A DNA stretch of 64,000 bases. Source: Streptomyces sp. NBC_01283. Its GTDB lineage: Bacteria > Actinomycetota > Actinomycetes > Streptomycetales > Streptomycetaceae. The notes under the pieces were generated by a model that made no database searches, was not told the DNA's origin, and saw only the letters and a list, made by a program, of their open reading frames with translations. Position numbers and translations under genes: made by a program. The stretch covers positions 7,846,001 to 7,910,000 of the forward strand of contig NZ_CP108430.1 in NCBI RefSeq assembly GCF_041435335.1. Direction: 5' to 3'. Shown piece by piece: positions 49,375 to 58,201 of this stretch. How positions within the stretch are numbered: position 1 is the stretch's first letter; every line of letters starts with the position of its first letter.

Positions 49375-51051
49375 ATGAGCAGCACACCACCACCCCCGCC
49401 CGGCCTCTCCGGCCCGTCCCGTGTCCGTCGACTCCCGCTCGCCGGTGTGCTGCGTACGGGCAAGCCGACCGACATCTGGTTCAAGCCCGCGTCGAGCGTG
49501 GTCGTCGCCACCGCGATACCGAATCTGACGCTGCTCGCGCTCGGCCGCCTCGATCTGATCATGTACACGATGGCCGGATCCTTCTGTGCCCTCTACGCCC
49601 ACAACCTCCCGTACGCCGCGCGGGCCCACGCCCTCGCCGGGGTCGTGCTCGGCATGCTCGCCAGTGTCGGGATCGCGATGGTCGCCGCCTCGCTCACCAC
49701 GTCGGCGGCGGTCCTCGTGGCGGTGGGGGCGCTGCTCGCCGCCGCGCAGAAGACGCTCTGCGACGCGACCCGCATCGGCCCGCCCGGCCACCTCATCTTC
49801 ACGTTCATCAGCTCCGCCACGCTGTTCGCGCCGCAGGCCATCGGGCAGGTCCCGGGCCACCTCGCCCTGACGCTCGGCGCGGGCGCCGTGGCCTGGCTGA
49901 TCGGCATGGCCCCCGCCCTGGTGCGACCGCACGGCCCCGAGCGCCGGGCCACCGCACGGGCCCTGCGCGCGGCAGCCGCGTACGCCGAGGCCTCGGGCCC
50001 CGGCCGTGAGCGCGCCCGCCCGGGGGCGGCAGCCGCCGTCCACGCCGCCTGGCAGTCACTGCTCGCCACGGGCTCCCGCACGGCGGCGCGCCGCGCCCTG
50101 GAACGCCTGGTCGTCCGCGCCGAGGAAGCCCTGGCGGCACCGTCGGCGGCGGACCCCGCCCAGCTGCGCTCCTGGGCGACGGGCCTGCGGGGCACGAGTG
50201 CCGTGCCCCGCCCCGGCGGCGTACGGCCCGGCGCGGACGACGAACTCCTCGGCGTGGAAGCCGAGTCGGCCGCCACCCCGGCGAAGAGCCCCCTGTGGCG
50301 GCGCCTCGGCCCCGGCTCGCCGCTGCTGCCCATCGCCCTGCGCACGGCCGTCGGCTGCGCGCTCGCGGGATACGCGTCGCTCGCCCTCGGCGTCGGCCGC
50401 CCCTACTGGGCGCTGGTCACGGCGGCATCCCTCTACCAGGCCAACGTCACGCTCACCTGGAACCGGGGAGTGCAGCGCGTGGTCGGCAACCTCGTCGGCG
50501 TGCTCGCGTTCGCCGCGATCGCCCCGCTCGCCCATCTCAGCCACGCCGCGCTGATCCTCTGCTGCCTGGCGCTCGCCTTCGGGGCGGAGGCGCTGATGGG
50601 CCGCAACTACTGGCTGGGCAGCGTGTGCGTCACGCCGATGGCGCTCCTCGTCACCGAGTTCGCACGGTTCCAGCAACCCGGAGAGCTGATCCTCGACCGG
50701 GTCGTGGACACACTCGTCGGCGCGCTGCTCGGCATCGTCGCGGCGATCGCCGTCACCAACCGGCGCGCCGCCGACCACATCGAGCTGGCCATCGACGCCA
50801 CGGACCGGGCCCGCGCCCGCGCCGAGCAGGCCCTGGCGGCCCCGCGCGCCACCCCCGGCACCCTGCGCCCGGCGCGCCGCGGCCTGACCGCCGCGCTGGT
50901 CGACCTGCGCGCGGCGCATGACGTGGCGGCGGGGGAATGGTGGCAGGGCGCCCTGCCGGAGCAGCGGGTGCTGGTCGCCGAGCAGGCCGGACACCGTACG
51001 CTCGCGGCGACGGTACGCGGCACGGAGCACGGCGAGCGCGTACGGGTGTGA
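49375..51051 (+). CDS. FUSC-family membrane protein
   Basis: A 558-residue protein with two TM blocks: about 40-165 (SSVVVATAIPNLTLLALGRLD, MYTMAGSFCALYAHNLPYAARAH, AASLTTSAAVLVAVGALL) and about 315-460 (LPIALRTAVGCALAGYASLALGVGRPYWALVTAASLYQ, the FUSC core with its RPYWA motif). The middle and C-terminal parts are Ala/Arg-rich helices in the cytoplasm. It is likely an exporter of aromatic or amphipathic compounds. It begins without a ribosome site at a leaderless start. The MarR gene follows 37 bases downstream, so exporter and regulator form one unit; MarR ligands are often aromatic, which fits. Confidence 0.87.
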   Translation: MSSTPPPPPGLSGPSRVRRLPLAGVLRTGKPTDIWFKPASSVVVATAIPNLTLLALGRLDLIMYTMAGSFCALYAHNLPYAARAHALAGVVLGMLASVGIAMVAASLTTSAAVLVAVGALLAAAQKTLCDATRIGPPGHLIFTFISSATLFAPQAIGQVPGHLALTLGAGAVAWLIGMAPALVRPHGPERRATARALRAAAAYAEASGPGRERARPGAAAAVHAAWQSLLATGSRTAARRALERLVVRAEEALAAPSAADPAQLRSWATGLRGTSAVPRPGGVRPGADDELLGVEAESAATPAKSPLWRRLGPGSPLLPIALRTAVGCALAGYASLALGVGRPYWALVTAASLYQANVTLTWNRGVQRVVGNLVGVLAFAAIAPLAHLSHAALILCCLALAFGAEALMGRNYWLGSVCVTPMALLVTEFARFQQPGELILDRVVDTLVGALLGIVAAIAVTNRRAADHIELAIDATDRARARAEQALAAPRATPGTLRPARRGLTAALVDLRAAHDVAAGEWWQGALPEQRVLVAEQAGHRTLAATVRGTEHGERVRV

Positions 51052-51088
51052 CGAGCCGGGCCGAGCGGAAGGTCGAGGACAGGGGCGC

Positions 51089-51706
51089 ATGAGCAACGGG
51101 AACGAACGGGGTGCGGCGGAGGAAGCCGCGGCCCGTGCGGGAGACGGCGGCGCGGGCGGCGCCGCGCGAGCGACGGGCGGTGCCCCGGGCGCGCCCCGCG
51201 ACACCGTCGCCGCCGTCGTGCGGCAGTGGCAGGCGGTACGGCCGGACATCGACACCGGGCCGATGGAGGTCATCGGCCGCATCAACCGCTGCGCGGCCCT
51301 CCTGCAGCAGGCCGAGGACGCCCCGCTGCGCCGGGTCGGCCTGACCCGCCCCGAGTTCGACCTCCTCGGCGCGCTGCGCCGCACCGGCCACGAACTGACC
51401 CCCGGCGAACTGGCCCGCGAGACCTTCTCCTCGGGCGCGGCCGTCACCAAGCGGCTCAAGCAGCTCCAGGAGCGCGGCCTGGTCGACCGGCGCGCGGACA
51501 CCCGTGACCGCCGGGTCTCGCACGTCGGCCTGACCGACGCGGGCCGCGACCTGGTCGACTCGCTCCTGCCCGATCAGCTCGCCTACGAGACGGTGGTCCT
51601 CGCGGGCGTCGACGAGGACGGACAGGCCCGACTCAGCGCACTGCTGGGGGACTTGCTGCGACAGCTGGAGGGGCGGCTCGGCCTTTCACCGGGGTTCCGG
51701 GGGTGA
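51089..51706 (+). CDS. MarR-family transcriptional regulator
   Basis: A 205-residue regulator. A disordered Ala/Gly-rich N terminus of about 40 residues precedes the MarR fold: EVIGRINRCAALLQQAEDAPLRRVGLTRPEFDLLGALRRTGHELTPGELARETFSSGAAVTKRLKQLQERGLVDRRADTRDRRVSHVGLTDAG, with the wing D-x-R-D-R-R. The ATG at 51089 follows AGGGG. It is the second gene after the FUSC exporter and probably represses that operon through the AT-rich repeat before it. It ends 16 bases from the convergent GntR gene. Confidence 0.93.
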   Translation: MSNGNERGAAEEAAARAGDGGAGGAARATGGAPGAPRDTVAAVVRQWQAVRPDIDTGPMEVIGRINRCAALLQQAEDAPLRRVGLTRPEFDLLGALRRTGHELTPGELARETFSSGAAVTKRLKQLQERGLVDRRADTRDRRVSHVGLTDAGRDLVDSLLPDQLAYETVVLAGVDEDGQARLSALLGDLLRQLEGRLGLSPGFRG

Positions 51707-51722
51707 CGGGCGCCGCGGGCGC

Positions 51723-52499
51723 TCAGTGACCCTCGACCGACGCCGCGAGCAACTCCCGTGTCTCGGGCTCCACATGATCCGCGTAGTACTCGTGCAGGGC
51801 CGTGCGGCCCAGGCGGGCGGCCAGTGGCCCGTCACCCGCCTCGATCGCCGCCAGGACCTCACGGTGATGGGCTATGGAGCGCTCCATCCAAGCCGATGTG
51901 TCCGCCACGCCCGCGATCTTCTTCTCGATGACCTCCACCACCGCCTCGTGCACGGCGCGTGCGCACAGGCCCAGGAGGGAATTGCCGCTCGCCTCGGCGA
52001 TCGCGCGATGGAAGAGCGCGTCCGCCTCGCTGAACGCGTGCAGCGAGGCGGGGCCGCCACTGCTGAGCGCTTCCATGCGGGTGATCTGTTCGCGCATCCG
52101 GGCGAGGTCGTCCGCGCCGTGCAGACGCGCGGCCAGACTGTTGCTCTCGGCGTCCAACACCATGCGGAACTGCACCAGTTCGCCGAGCGTCGCCACGCTG
52201 GAGCGGGTCAGGCGGCCCAGGGCCCGGCTGAGGTTGTCGGGCGAGACGCCGAGCACCTCGGCGCCCAGCGGGTCGCCCGGGCGGGAGCGGATCAGACCCG
52301 CCGACTGCAGCACGCGCAGCGCCTCGCGGACCGTGGAGCGCCCCACGCCGAAGCGGTTGACCAGCTCGCGCTCGGCGGGCAGCCGGGAGCCGGGCGGCAG
52401 ATCACCGCTGAGGATGCGCTCCTCGATCTGCTCGGCCACCCGCTGATAGGCGCGGACCGGTGTGACCGGCCGGAACAGGTCGGCGTCGTCGGCGGCCAT
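51723..52499 (-). CDS. GntR-family regulator, FadR/FCD subgroup
   Basis: A 258-residue repressor. The N-terminal winged helix is RVAEQIEERILSGDLPPGSRLPAERELVNRFGVGRSTVREALRVLQSAGLI; the C-terminal FCD domain holds the Asp and three His that bind a metal and carboxylate effector (D in FRMVLDAESN, H in ADALFHRAI, SIAHHREVL, TALHEYY). The ATG at 52499 follows GGAGGGG. The gene diverges from the catabolic operon beginning with the M20 gene; an ACTGGTC-T-GACCAGT operator lies between. It likely senses an organic acid of that pathway. Confidence 0.93.
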   Translation of the reverse strand: MAADDADLFRPVTPVRAYQRVAEQIEERILSGDLPPGSRLPAERELVNRFGVGRSTVREALRVLQSAGLIRSRPGDPLGAEVLGVSPDNLSRALGRLTRSSVATLGELVQFRMVLDAESNSLAARLHGADDLARMREQITRMEALSSGGPASLHAFSEADALFHRAIAEASGNSLLGLCARAVHEAVVEVIEKKIAGVADTSAWMERSIAHHREVLAAIEAGDGPLAARLGRTALHEYYADHVEPETRELLAASVEGH

Positions 52500-52607
52500 C
52501 GGCCCGCCCCCTCCACGGTATGTGACGGACACGCGATGCCGGCGCGGGAAAACCAAGATCTGATGGTTGACCCGGCCGTGAACGTGGAGGCAGAGTACGG
52601 GAACTCA

Positions 52608-52629
52608 ACTGGTCTGACCAGTCGACTGG
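52608..52629. promoter_or_regulatory. Overlapping palindromic operators of the FCD regulator
   Basis: ACTGGTC-T-GACCAGT (52608-52622) is a perfect repeat, and CCAGTC-GACTGG (52618-52629) is a second perfect palindrome sharing five bases with it. The first has the TGGTCnGACCA form typical for FadR/FCD proteins. They lie about 30-50 bases before the M20 start. Two dimers might bind side by side or in alternation. Confidence 0.75.
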
Positions 52630-52657
52630 CCTCATGGTCGGCCGACTTGGAGGTTCC

Positions 52658-53923
52658 ATGCACACCAGCCCAAGCACGCCTGCCGCCGTCCCGGACATCG
52701 ACTCCGACGCCGTCGTCGCCTTCACCCAGGATCTGGTCCGGCTGCGTACCGTCAACGCGGCCGGAGCCACCGAGGTCGAGCGGCCCGCCGCCGAACTCGT
52801 CGCCCGGCTCTTCACCGAGTTCGGCTGGACGTACGACGTGATGGAGGTTGCGCCCGGGCGGCCCAACACCGTCGCCGTCATCGAGGGCGGCGGCGGTGCC
52901 GGGCCGACCCTGATGTTCGAAGGGCACATCGACGTCGTCACCGAGGGGGACCCGGCGGACTGGAGCGTCGATCCGTACGGGGCCGAGATCCGCGACGGCA
53001 AGCTGTGGGGGCGCGGCTCCGCCGACATGAAGTCCGGTGTCGCCGCGATGATCTACGGAGTGCGCGCCCTGCAGCTCGCCGGGCCCTTCCCGGGCCGCAT
53101 CGTCCTCGGCGTGCTCTGCGACGAGGAAGGCCTGATGCTCGGCGCGAAGGCGTTCGCCGCCACCCCGCTCGCCCGTGAGGTGGACGGCGTCATCGTCTGC
53201 GAGCCCGAGGGGTACGAGGTGTGCACCTCCGCCCGTGGCGGCATCCGCCTCCGGCTCGACCTCGACGGGGTGATGGCCCACGGCGCCATGCCGCAGGAGG
53301 CCAAGAGCCCGATCGTGGCGGGCGCCCGCATCGTCGAGGCGCTCGACCGCGCCCAGACCTGGGCCGAGGTGCGGTTCGGCACCCATCCGCACGCCGGGAG
53401 CGTGACGGTCACGCCGACCGTCCTGCACGGCGGCGACCCGGATCAGCTCAACGTCATCCCCGCCCATGGGTTCGTCGGCATCGACGTCCGCACGATTCCC
53501 GGCACCGATCACGCCGAACTCATCGAGCGCGTAAGGAATTTCGCGGTCGAGGCGGCCGGAAGCGTGGGGGTGGGCGTCGCGCTCACCGTCGTCGACGACC
53601 GGCCCGCCATCGAGCTTCCCGAGGACCATCCGGTGGTCACCGCCCTCGTCGACGGCCACCGTCAAGTGCACGGAGAAGCACCGCCGTTCGGGGCCGTGCC
53701 CGGCACCACGGACGGGACGATCCTCACCCGCGACGCCGGTCTGCCGACGGTCGTCTACGGACCCGGCGGGAAGTGGATCGCGCATCAGAAGGACGAGTTC
53801 GTGGAGGTGCGCGAGATCGTCGAGTACACACGGGTGTACGCCGCCGCGGCGCACGCCTTCCTGAACGGCGCCACCGGGACCGACGGCACTGGGACCGCCG
53901 ACGGCACAGGGGGTGCGCGGTGA
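52658..53923 (+). CDS. M20-family amidohydrolase (ArgE/DapE/acetylornithine deacetylase-like)
   Basis: A 421-residue zinc hydrolase. Metal and catalytic motifs are LMFEGHIDVVTEGD (His and Asp), GRGSADMKSGVAAM, the general base pair in CDEEGLMLGAKAF and, near the end, IAHQKDEFVEV with the last His. The lid domain carries GVMAHGAMPQEAKSP. Such enzymes cleave N-acyl or peptide amide bonds (acetylornithine, succinyl-diaminopimelate, N-acyl amino acids). GGAGG precedes the ATG at 52658, so the earlier ATG at 52634 is not used. It ends in a Thr/Gly-rich tail and overlaps the ALDH gene by GTGA. It is the first gene of the catabolic run. Confidence 0.9.
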   Translation: MHTSPSTPAAVPDIDSDAVVAFTQDLVRLRTVNAAGATEVERPAAELVARLFTEFGWTYDVMEVAPGRPNTVAVIEGGGGAGPTLMFEGHIDVVTEGDPADWSVDPYGAEIRDGKLWGRGSADMKSGVAAMIYGVRALQLAGPFPGRIVLGVLCDEEGLMLGAKAFAATPLAREVDGVIVCEPEGYEVCTSARGGIRLRLDLDGVMAHGAMPQEAKSPIVAGARIVEALDRAQTWAEVRFGTHPHAGSVTVTPTVLHGGDPDQLNVIPAHGFVGIDVRTIPGTDHAELIERVRNFAVEAAGSVGVGVALTVVDDRPAIELPEDHPVVTALVDGHRQVHGEAPPFGAVPGTTDGTILTRDAGLPTVVYGPGGKWIAHQKDEFVEVREIVEYTRVYAAAAHAFLNGATGTDGTGTADGTGGAR

Positions 53924-55359
53924 CCTGTCCCGAAGGGCTGCCGGTCGGGGACGGCTGGGTGTCAGCGCCCGCCACCGGCCCCGTCCGCTTCCCGTACGAC
54001 GGGAGCGAGATCGGCACGGCGCCGATCGGCGACGAAGATCTCGCGAGGCGCGCGGTCGAACACGCCGCCGCGGTGCGGGTGAGGGTCGGCAGGCTGACCG
54101 CCGGGGTGCGGCGGCAGGTGCTCACCGGGGTCGCCGCGACGCTGGCCGAAGCGGTGCCGGAGCTGGTGGACCTGCTCGTCCTGGAGACCGGGAAGCCGCG
54201 GGTCGACTGCGAGGTCGAGATGCGGCGGTCCGTGGCGACCTGGCAGTCCGCCGCCGACGAGGTGGCCCATCTGCACGGGGAGACCGTGCCGCTGGACCTC
54301 CAGCCGTCCGGGGAAGGCCTCTTCGGCTACTGGACGCGGCGGCCCGTCGGCGTGGTCGTGGGCATCGCGGGCTTCAACTACCCGGTCCTGCTCGCCTCCC
54401 ACAAGATCGCACCCGCGCTCGCCGCGGGCTGCCCGGTGATCGTCAAGCCCGCACCGGCGACACCGCTCGCCACCCTGCGGCTCGTCCATCTCGTACGGGA
54501 GCAGCTCGTGGCGGCGGGTGCGCCCGCCGGAGCGGTGCAACTCGTCACGGGGGACGCCGAGGTCGGCCGTACGCTCACCACGCATCCGGAGGTCGCCGCG
54601 GTCTCCTTCACCGGGTCCGCCGCCGTCGGCCACCGCATCGCGCGCGACGCGGCACCCCGCAAGGTGGTCCTCGAACTCGGCTCCAACGCGGCGCTCGTCG
54701 TGGCCGCGGACGCCGATCTCGACGCCGCCGCCGACGCGGTGCTGCGGGGCGGGTTCTACGCGTCGGGGCAGGCCTGCATCTCCGTACAGCGGGTCATCGT
54801 GGTGGCCGACGTCGCGAAGGAGTTCGAGAAGCGGCTCGCCGAGCGGCTGCCGGACGTGGCGGTCGGCGACCCCCGGGATCCCGGGACCCGCGTCTCGGCG
54901 CTCATCGACGAGGCGGCCACGGAACGGGTGCTCGACTGGGTCGGCCGGGCGCGTACGGCAGGTGCCCGGCTGGTCGCCGGGGGAGCCCGTGCCGAGGGCG
55001 GCCGGTGCATCGCGCCGACCCTCCTCGCGGAGGTCCCCGACGGCGAACCCGCCTGGGACGAGGAGATCTTCGGCCCGGTCGTCTGCCTGCGCACGGCGCC
55101 GGACCTGGACACCGCGTACGACCTCGTCAACGCGAGCCGCTACGGCCTGCACGCGGCCGTCTTCACCCGTGGCCTGCGGGCCGCGCTGGGAGCCGCGGAC
55201 CGCCTTGAGGCCGGCGGTGTCGTGGTGAACGAAGTCCCCGGTTACCGCAGCGACATCGCCCCCTACGGCGGAGTCAAGGACTCGGGCATCGGCCGCGAGG
55301 GCCCCAGGTTCGCGATCGAGGAGCTGACGGTGACCCGCATGGTCGTCATCCGGCCGTAG
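53920..55359 (+). CDS. Aldehyde dehydrogenase
   Basis: A 479-residue NAD(P)-dependent ALDH. The visible motifs are GIAGFNYPVLLASHKIAPALAAGCPVIVKPAPATPL, VSFTGSAAVG, the general base Glu252 in LELGSNAAL and the nucleophile Cys286 in GGFYASGQACISVQRV; the end has PYGGVKDSGIGREG. It should oxidise an aldehyde to the acid in the cytoplasm. Its GTG start overlaps the M20 stop. It lies between the amidohydrolase and an SDR, so a path from amide to amine or alcohol to aldehyde to acid can be imagined. The aldehyde is unknown. Confidence 0.95.
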   Translation: MTCPEGLPVGDGWVSAPATGPVRFPYDGSEIGTAPIGDEDLARRAVEHAAAVRVRVGRLTAGVRRQVLTGVAATLAEAVPELVDLLVLETGKPRVDCEVEMRRSVATWQSAADEVAHLHGETVPLDLQPSGEGLFGYWTRRPVGVVVGIAGFNYPVLLASHKIAPALAAGCPVIVKPAPATPLATLRLVHLVREQLVAAGAPAGAVQLVTGDAEVGRTLTTHPEVAAVSFTGSAAVGHRIARDAAPRKVVLELGSNAALVVAADADLDAAADAVLRGGFYASGQACISVQRVIVVADVAKEFEKRLAERLPDVAVGDPRDPGTRVSALIDEAATERVLDWVGRARTAGARLVAGGARAEGGRCIAPTLLAEVPDGEPAWDEEIFGPVVCLRTAPDLDTAYDLVNASRYGLHAAVFTRGLRAALGAADRLEAGGVVVNEVPGYRSDIAPYGGVKDSGIGREGPRFAIEELTVTRMVVIRP

Positions 55360-55392
55360 GACCTGTCGCCCCGGCCGTAGGACCTGTCGCCC
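55351..55392 (+). repeat. 21-bp tandem duplication across the ALDH stop codon
   Basis: Two exact copies of a 21-base unit (CGGCCGTAGGACCTGTCGCC plus C) lie at 55351-55371 and 55372-55392. The first contains the TAG stop of the ALDH gene, so the second copy duplicates the stop. It looks like a recent slippage event, with no effect on the protein. Confidence 0.9.
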
Positions 55393-55442
55393 CACCCCGG
55401 CCCCGTGCAGCCGGGGCCCCCGGCAAGAGAGGCAGCATCACC

Positions 55443-56240
55443 ATGGATTACGCCAACCTGTTCCGGCTCGACGGCCGCCGCGTCGCGGTCGTGGGCGGCG
55501 CCAGTGGCATCGGCCGCGAGGCCGCCCGCGCGCTGGCCGCCCAGGGCGCACATGTCATCATCGCCGACCGCGACACGGAGGGGGCGGCCCGGACGGCGGC
55601 GCTCGCCGTGGAGGAGGAGGCTGCGCCGGGGCGCGTCGGCACCGCCGTCGCCCACCCACTGGACGTCCTCGACCCCGACGCCGTCCGTGCCGCCGTCGCC
55701 GACTGGGGGCCGCTCGACGGGCTCGTCGTCACCGTCGGGGCCAATGTGCGTAAGCGCCTCGCCGACTACAGCCTCGACGAGTTCGACCGCGTCATCGCGC
55801 TGAACCTGCGCTCCTACCTCACGCTCGTCCAGGCCGTCGCCCCCGGCATGGCCGAGCGCGGCCGGGGGAGCGTGGTCGGGTTCGCCTCGATGCGCGCCTT
55901 CCAGGTGGAGCCGGGGCAGGGGCCGTACGCCGCATCCAAGTCGGGCCTGATCCAATTGCTGCGGACGGCGGCCTCAGAATGGGGGCCGCAGGGCGTGCGG
56001 TTCAACGCTGTCGCGCCCGGCGTCGTCCGTACCCCGCTCACCGATCAGATCGCCGCCGACCCCGCATGGTTCGATGCCTACGCCCAGGCCTCCGCGCTCA
56101 AGCGGTGGGCCCGCGCCGACGAACTCGCCGGCGCCGTCGCCTATCTCGTGTCGGATGCGTCCACCTTCGTCACCGGCACGGTGCTGAGCGTCGACGGCGG
56201 CTGGACGGCGGTCGACGGCCGCTACGACCCCTCCGTCTGA
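55443..56240 (+). CDS. Short-chain dehydrogenase/reductase (SDR)
   Basis: A 265-residue classical SDR. The cofactor motif is VAVVGGASGIGREAARAL (TGxxxGxG variant with GGASGIG), the NAD-selecting acidic residue in IIADRDTE, the active-site Ser in VGFASMRAF and the catalytic pair Tyr162-x3-Lys166 in PYAASKSG. The end is FVTGTVLSVDGGWTAV. It interconverts an alcohol and a ketone or aldehyde. GAGAGG stands ahead of the ATG. It lies in the operon with the ALDH and amidohydrolase genes and probably acts on the same compound class. Confidence 0.94.
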   Translation: MDYANLFRLDGRRVAVVGGASGIGREAARALAAQGAHVIIADRDTEGAARTAALAVEEEAAPGRVGTAVAHPLDVLDPDAVRAAVADWGPLDGLVVTVGANVRKRLADYSLDEFDRVIALNLRSYLTLVQAVAPGMAERGRGSVVGFASMRAFQVEPGQGPYAASKSGLIQLLRTAASEWGPQGVRFNAVAPGVVRTPLTDQIAADPAWFDAYAQASALKRWARADELAGAVAYLVSDASTFVTGTVLSVDGGWTAVDGRYDPSV

Positions 56241-56315
56241 ACCGTGTGACTCGTCCGACCCGCGTGTCTCGTGTGACCGCGTGACCCTCCCCGCCCCTCC
56301 CCAAGGAGCCCCCTC

Positions 56316-56657
56316 ATGCCCCCCACAGCCGAAGACAGCGGCGAGCAGGGTCCACCGGACCCCGCGGTCTCGCCGCTGGACGGCCTCCCCACCGTCCGCG
56401 GGGTGGCCCGCCCCTCCCTCTGGCTGCTCCTCGTCCCCGTCGTGCTCTACGGACTCGCCCCGCTCGTCGCCAACCGCATCGAGCCGCGCATCCTGGGCAT
56501 CCCCTTCCTCCTGGCCTGGGTCATCGCCGCCACGGTGATCAGCCCCCTGGCCATCTGGCTCGCCGCCCGGCTCGACCCGGCGTACCGCACGAACGCCGTC
56601 GAACCCCTCCCGGCCGACGACCTCATGGGCACCGGCACCGAAGGGGGCAGCCGATGA
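56316..56657 (+). CDS. DUF3311 small membrane protein, symporter partner
   Basis: A 113-residue protein with two TM helices: LWLLLVPVVLYGLAPLVANRIEPRILGIPFLLAWVIAATVISPLAIWLAARLDP. This is the DUF3311 family, whose genes regularly precede a sodium:solute symporter gene, as here, with an ATGA-type overlap. The small protein is thought to be an accessory subunit, as in other two-part SSS systems. AGGAG lies a few bases before the ATG. It has a disordered acidic N terminus of about 30 residues. Confidence 0.87.
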   Translation: MPPTAEDSGEQGPPDPAVSPLDGLPTVRGVARPSLWLLLVPVVLYGLAPLVANRIEPRILGIPFLLAWVIAATVISPLAIWLAARLDPAYRTNAVEPLPADDLMGTGTEGGSR

Positions 56658-58201
56658 ACGGCTCAGCAGCCGTCGCCACCACCGTCTTCGGGCTCGCCAT
56701 GGTCGCCACCATCGGGATCGGCGTGTGGAGCGCCCGCGGCCGGTCCAAGGGGCTCGCCGAGTGGTCCGTCTCCAGCCGCGGACTCGGCGTCCTGTTCATC
56801 TGGCTGCTCATGGCCGGCGAGACGTACACGAGCTTCTCGTTCCTCGGCACCGCGGGCTGGTCGTACTCCTTCGGCGCGCCGATCCTCTACCTGGTCGCCT
56901 ATCTGACCGTCGGCTTCGCCGTCGCGTACATCGTCGGGCCCGCCCTCTGGACGTACGCGTCCCGGCACGGCCTCATCTCCATCGCGGACATCGCCGAGTT
57001 CCGCTTCCGGTCGCGGCCGGTGGGGATTCTCGTCGCCGTCGTCGCGACGGTCTTCATCGTCCCCTACATCCAGGTGCAGATTCAGGGCATGGGCGTCGTC
57101 GTGAACGCGATGACGTACGGCAGCGTCGACCTCAAGGTCGCCGCCGTCATCTCCTTCGTCGTGGCCGAGGTGTTCATCCTCGTGTCCGGCCTGCGCGGCT
57201 CGGCGTGGGTCAGCGCGCTCAAGGACATGCTGGTGATCGTCGCCGTCGTGTTCCTCGCCGTGTACATCCCGATGCACTACCTCGGCGGCTTCAGCGACTT
57301 CATGCAGCGCATGGTGACCGAGAAGCCCGAGTGGCTGACCTTCCCCGGGCATGAGTCCGGCGGCCGCAACGCCATGTGGTTCCTGAGCACCGTGGTCCTG
57401 AACGCCGTGACGATCACCATCTTCCCGACCACCGTCGCCGGTTACCTCAGCGCGAAGAGCCCGAACGCCCTGCGCCGCAACGCGCTGCTCCTGCCCTGGT
57501 ACCAACTGCTCCTGTTCGTCCCGATGGTGGTCGGCGCGACGGCCCTGTTCGTGATGCCGACCCTGGGCAATCCCGACCTGGCCCTCTTCAGCCTCGTCAC
57601 CGATTCGCTGCCCTCACCCGTCGTCGCGCTCATCGGTGTCGCGGGCGCACTCTCGGCGATCGTGCCGATGAGCGTCTTCATGCTGTCCATCGGCACGCTG
57701 TGGGGCCGCACGGTCCTCGGCGGCGGCAACGGCGCCGATCCACGGGCCCGCCGCCGCGTGCGGGGCGAGACCGGCGACGCGAACGACATGCGGGCCAAGC
57801 GGCTCTCCCAACTGGTCTGCGTCATCGCGGGACTGATCGCCCTCGCCGGCAGCCTCTTCTACCCCAACACCCTCGTCGAGCTCTCCGTCCTGTCGTACCA
57901 GGGCCTCGCGCAGCTCGTGCCCGTCGTGCTCCTCGCCTTGTTCTGGCGGCGGCTGACCGCGCGGGCCGCCGTGGCCGGAATGCTCACCGGGCTCGCGGTG
58001 ATGACCGCGCTGTGGGCCACCGACAACGACCCGTACCACGGGGTGAACGGCGGCATCATCGCGCTCGCCGCCAACCTCGTCGTGCTGCTCGCGGTCGTGT
58101 GGCTGGCACCGGGGCCCGGACCTGCCGCCGTCGGGACCACCAACCCTGCTGTACCGGACGAGAGCTCAGCGGGGTCCACCGCTGTGAAGGAGGCCCGCTG
58201 A
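56654..58201 (+). CDS. Sodium:solute symporter (SSS family)
   Basis: A 515-residue permease with about thirteen TM helices. Family blocks include FGLAMVATIGIGVWSARGRSKGLAEWSVSSRGLGVLFIWLLMAGETYTSFSFLGTAGWSY, FRFRSRPVGILVAVVATVFIVPYIQVQIQGMG and the C-terminal ALFWRRLTARAAVAGMLTGLAV. It takes up an organic solute with sodium. It overlaps the DUF3311 gene and is overlapped by one base by the acylase gene, which has its own AAGGAGG. Its position points to the substrate of the surrounding enzymes as the cargo. Confidence 0.94.
   Translation: MNGSAAVATTVFGLAMVATIGIGVWSARGRSKGLAEWSVSSRGLGVLFIWLLMAGETYTSFSFLGTAGWSYSFGAPILYLVAYLTVGFAVAYIVGPALWTYASRHGLISIADIAEFRFRSRPVGILVAVVATVFIVPYIQVQIQGMGVVVNAMTYGSVDLKVAAVISFVVAEVFILVSGLRGSAWVSALKDMLVIVAVVFLAVYIPMHYLGGFSDFMQRMVTEKPEWLTFPGHESGGRNAMWFLSTVVLNAVTITIFPTTVAGYLSAKSPNALRRNALLLPWYQLLLFVPMVVGATALFVMPTLGNPDLALFSLVTDSLPSPVVALIGVAGALSAIVPMSVFMLSIGTLWGRTVLGGGNGADPRARRRVRGETGDANDMRAKRLSQLVCVIAGLIALAGSLFYPNTLVELSVLSYQGLAQLVPVVLLALFWRRLTARAAVAGMLTGLAVMTALWATDNDPYHGVNGGIIALAANLVVLLAVVWLAPGPGPAAVGTTNPAVPDESSAGSTAVKEAR

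Noticed and set aside
50056..51501. Long open frame (481 codons) antisense to the FUSC and MarR genes
   Set aside because: It is a high-GC shadow: the opposite strand encodes clear FUSC and MarR proteins with correct motifs, and the antisense product is Arg/Gly-rich without domains. Other long antisense frames (for example 1200-3311, 6329-8197, 57859-59862) were left out for the same reason.
52634..52657. Start of the M20 gene at the earlier ATG (52634)
   Set aside because: That ATG lies five bases past the operator palindromes and has no ribosome site, whereas the ATG at 52658 has GGAGG at the correct distance.
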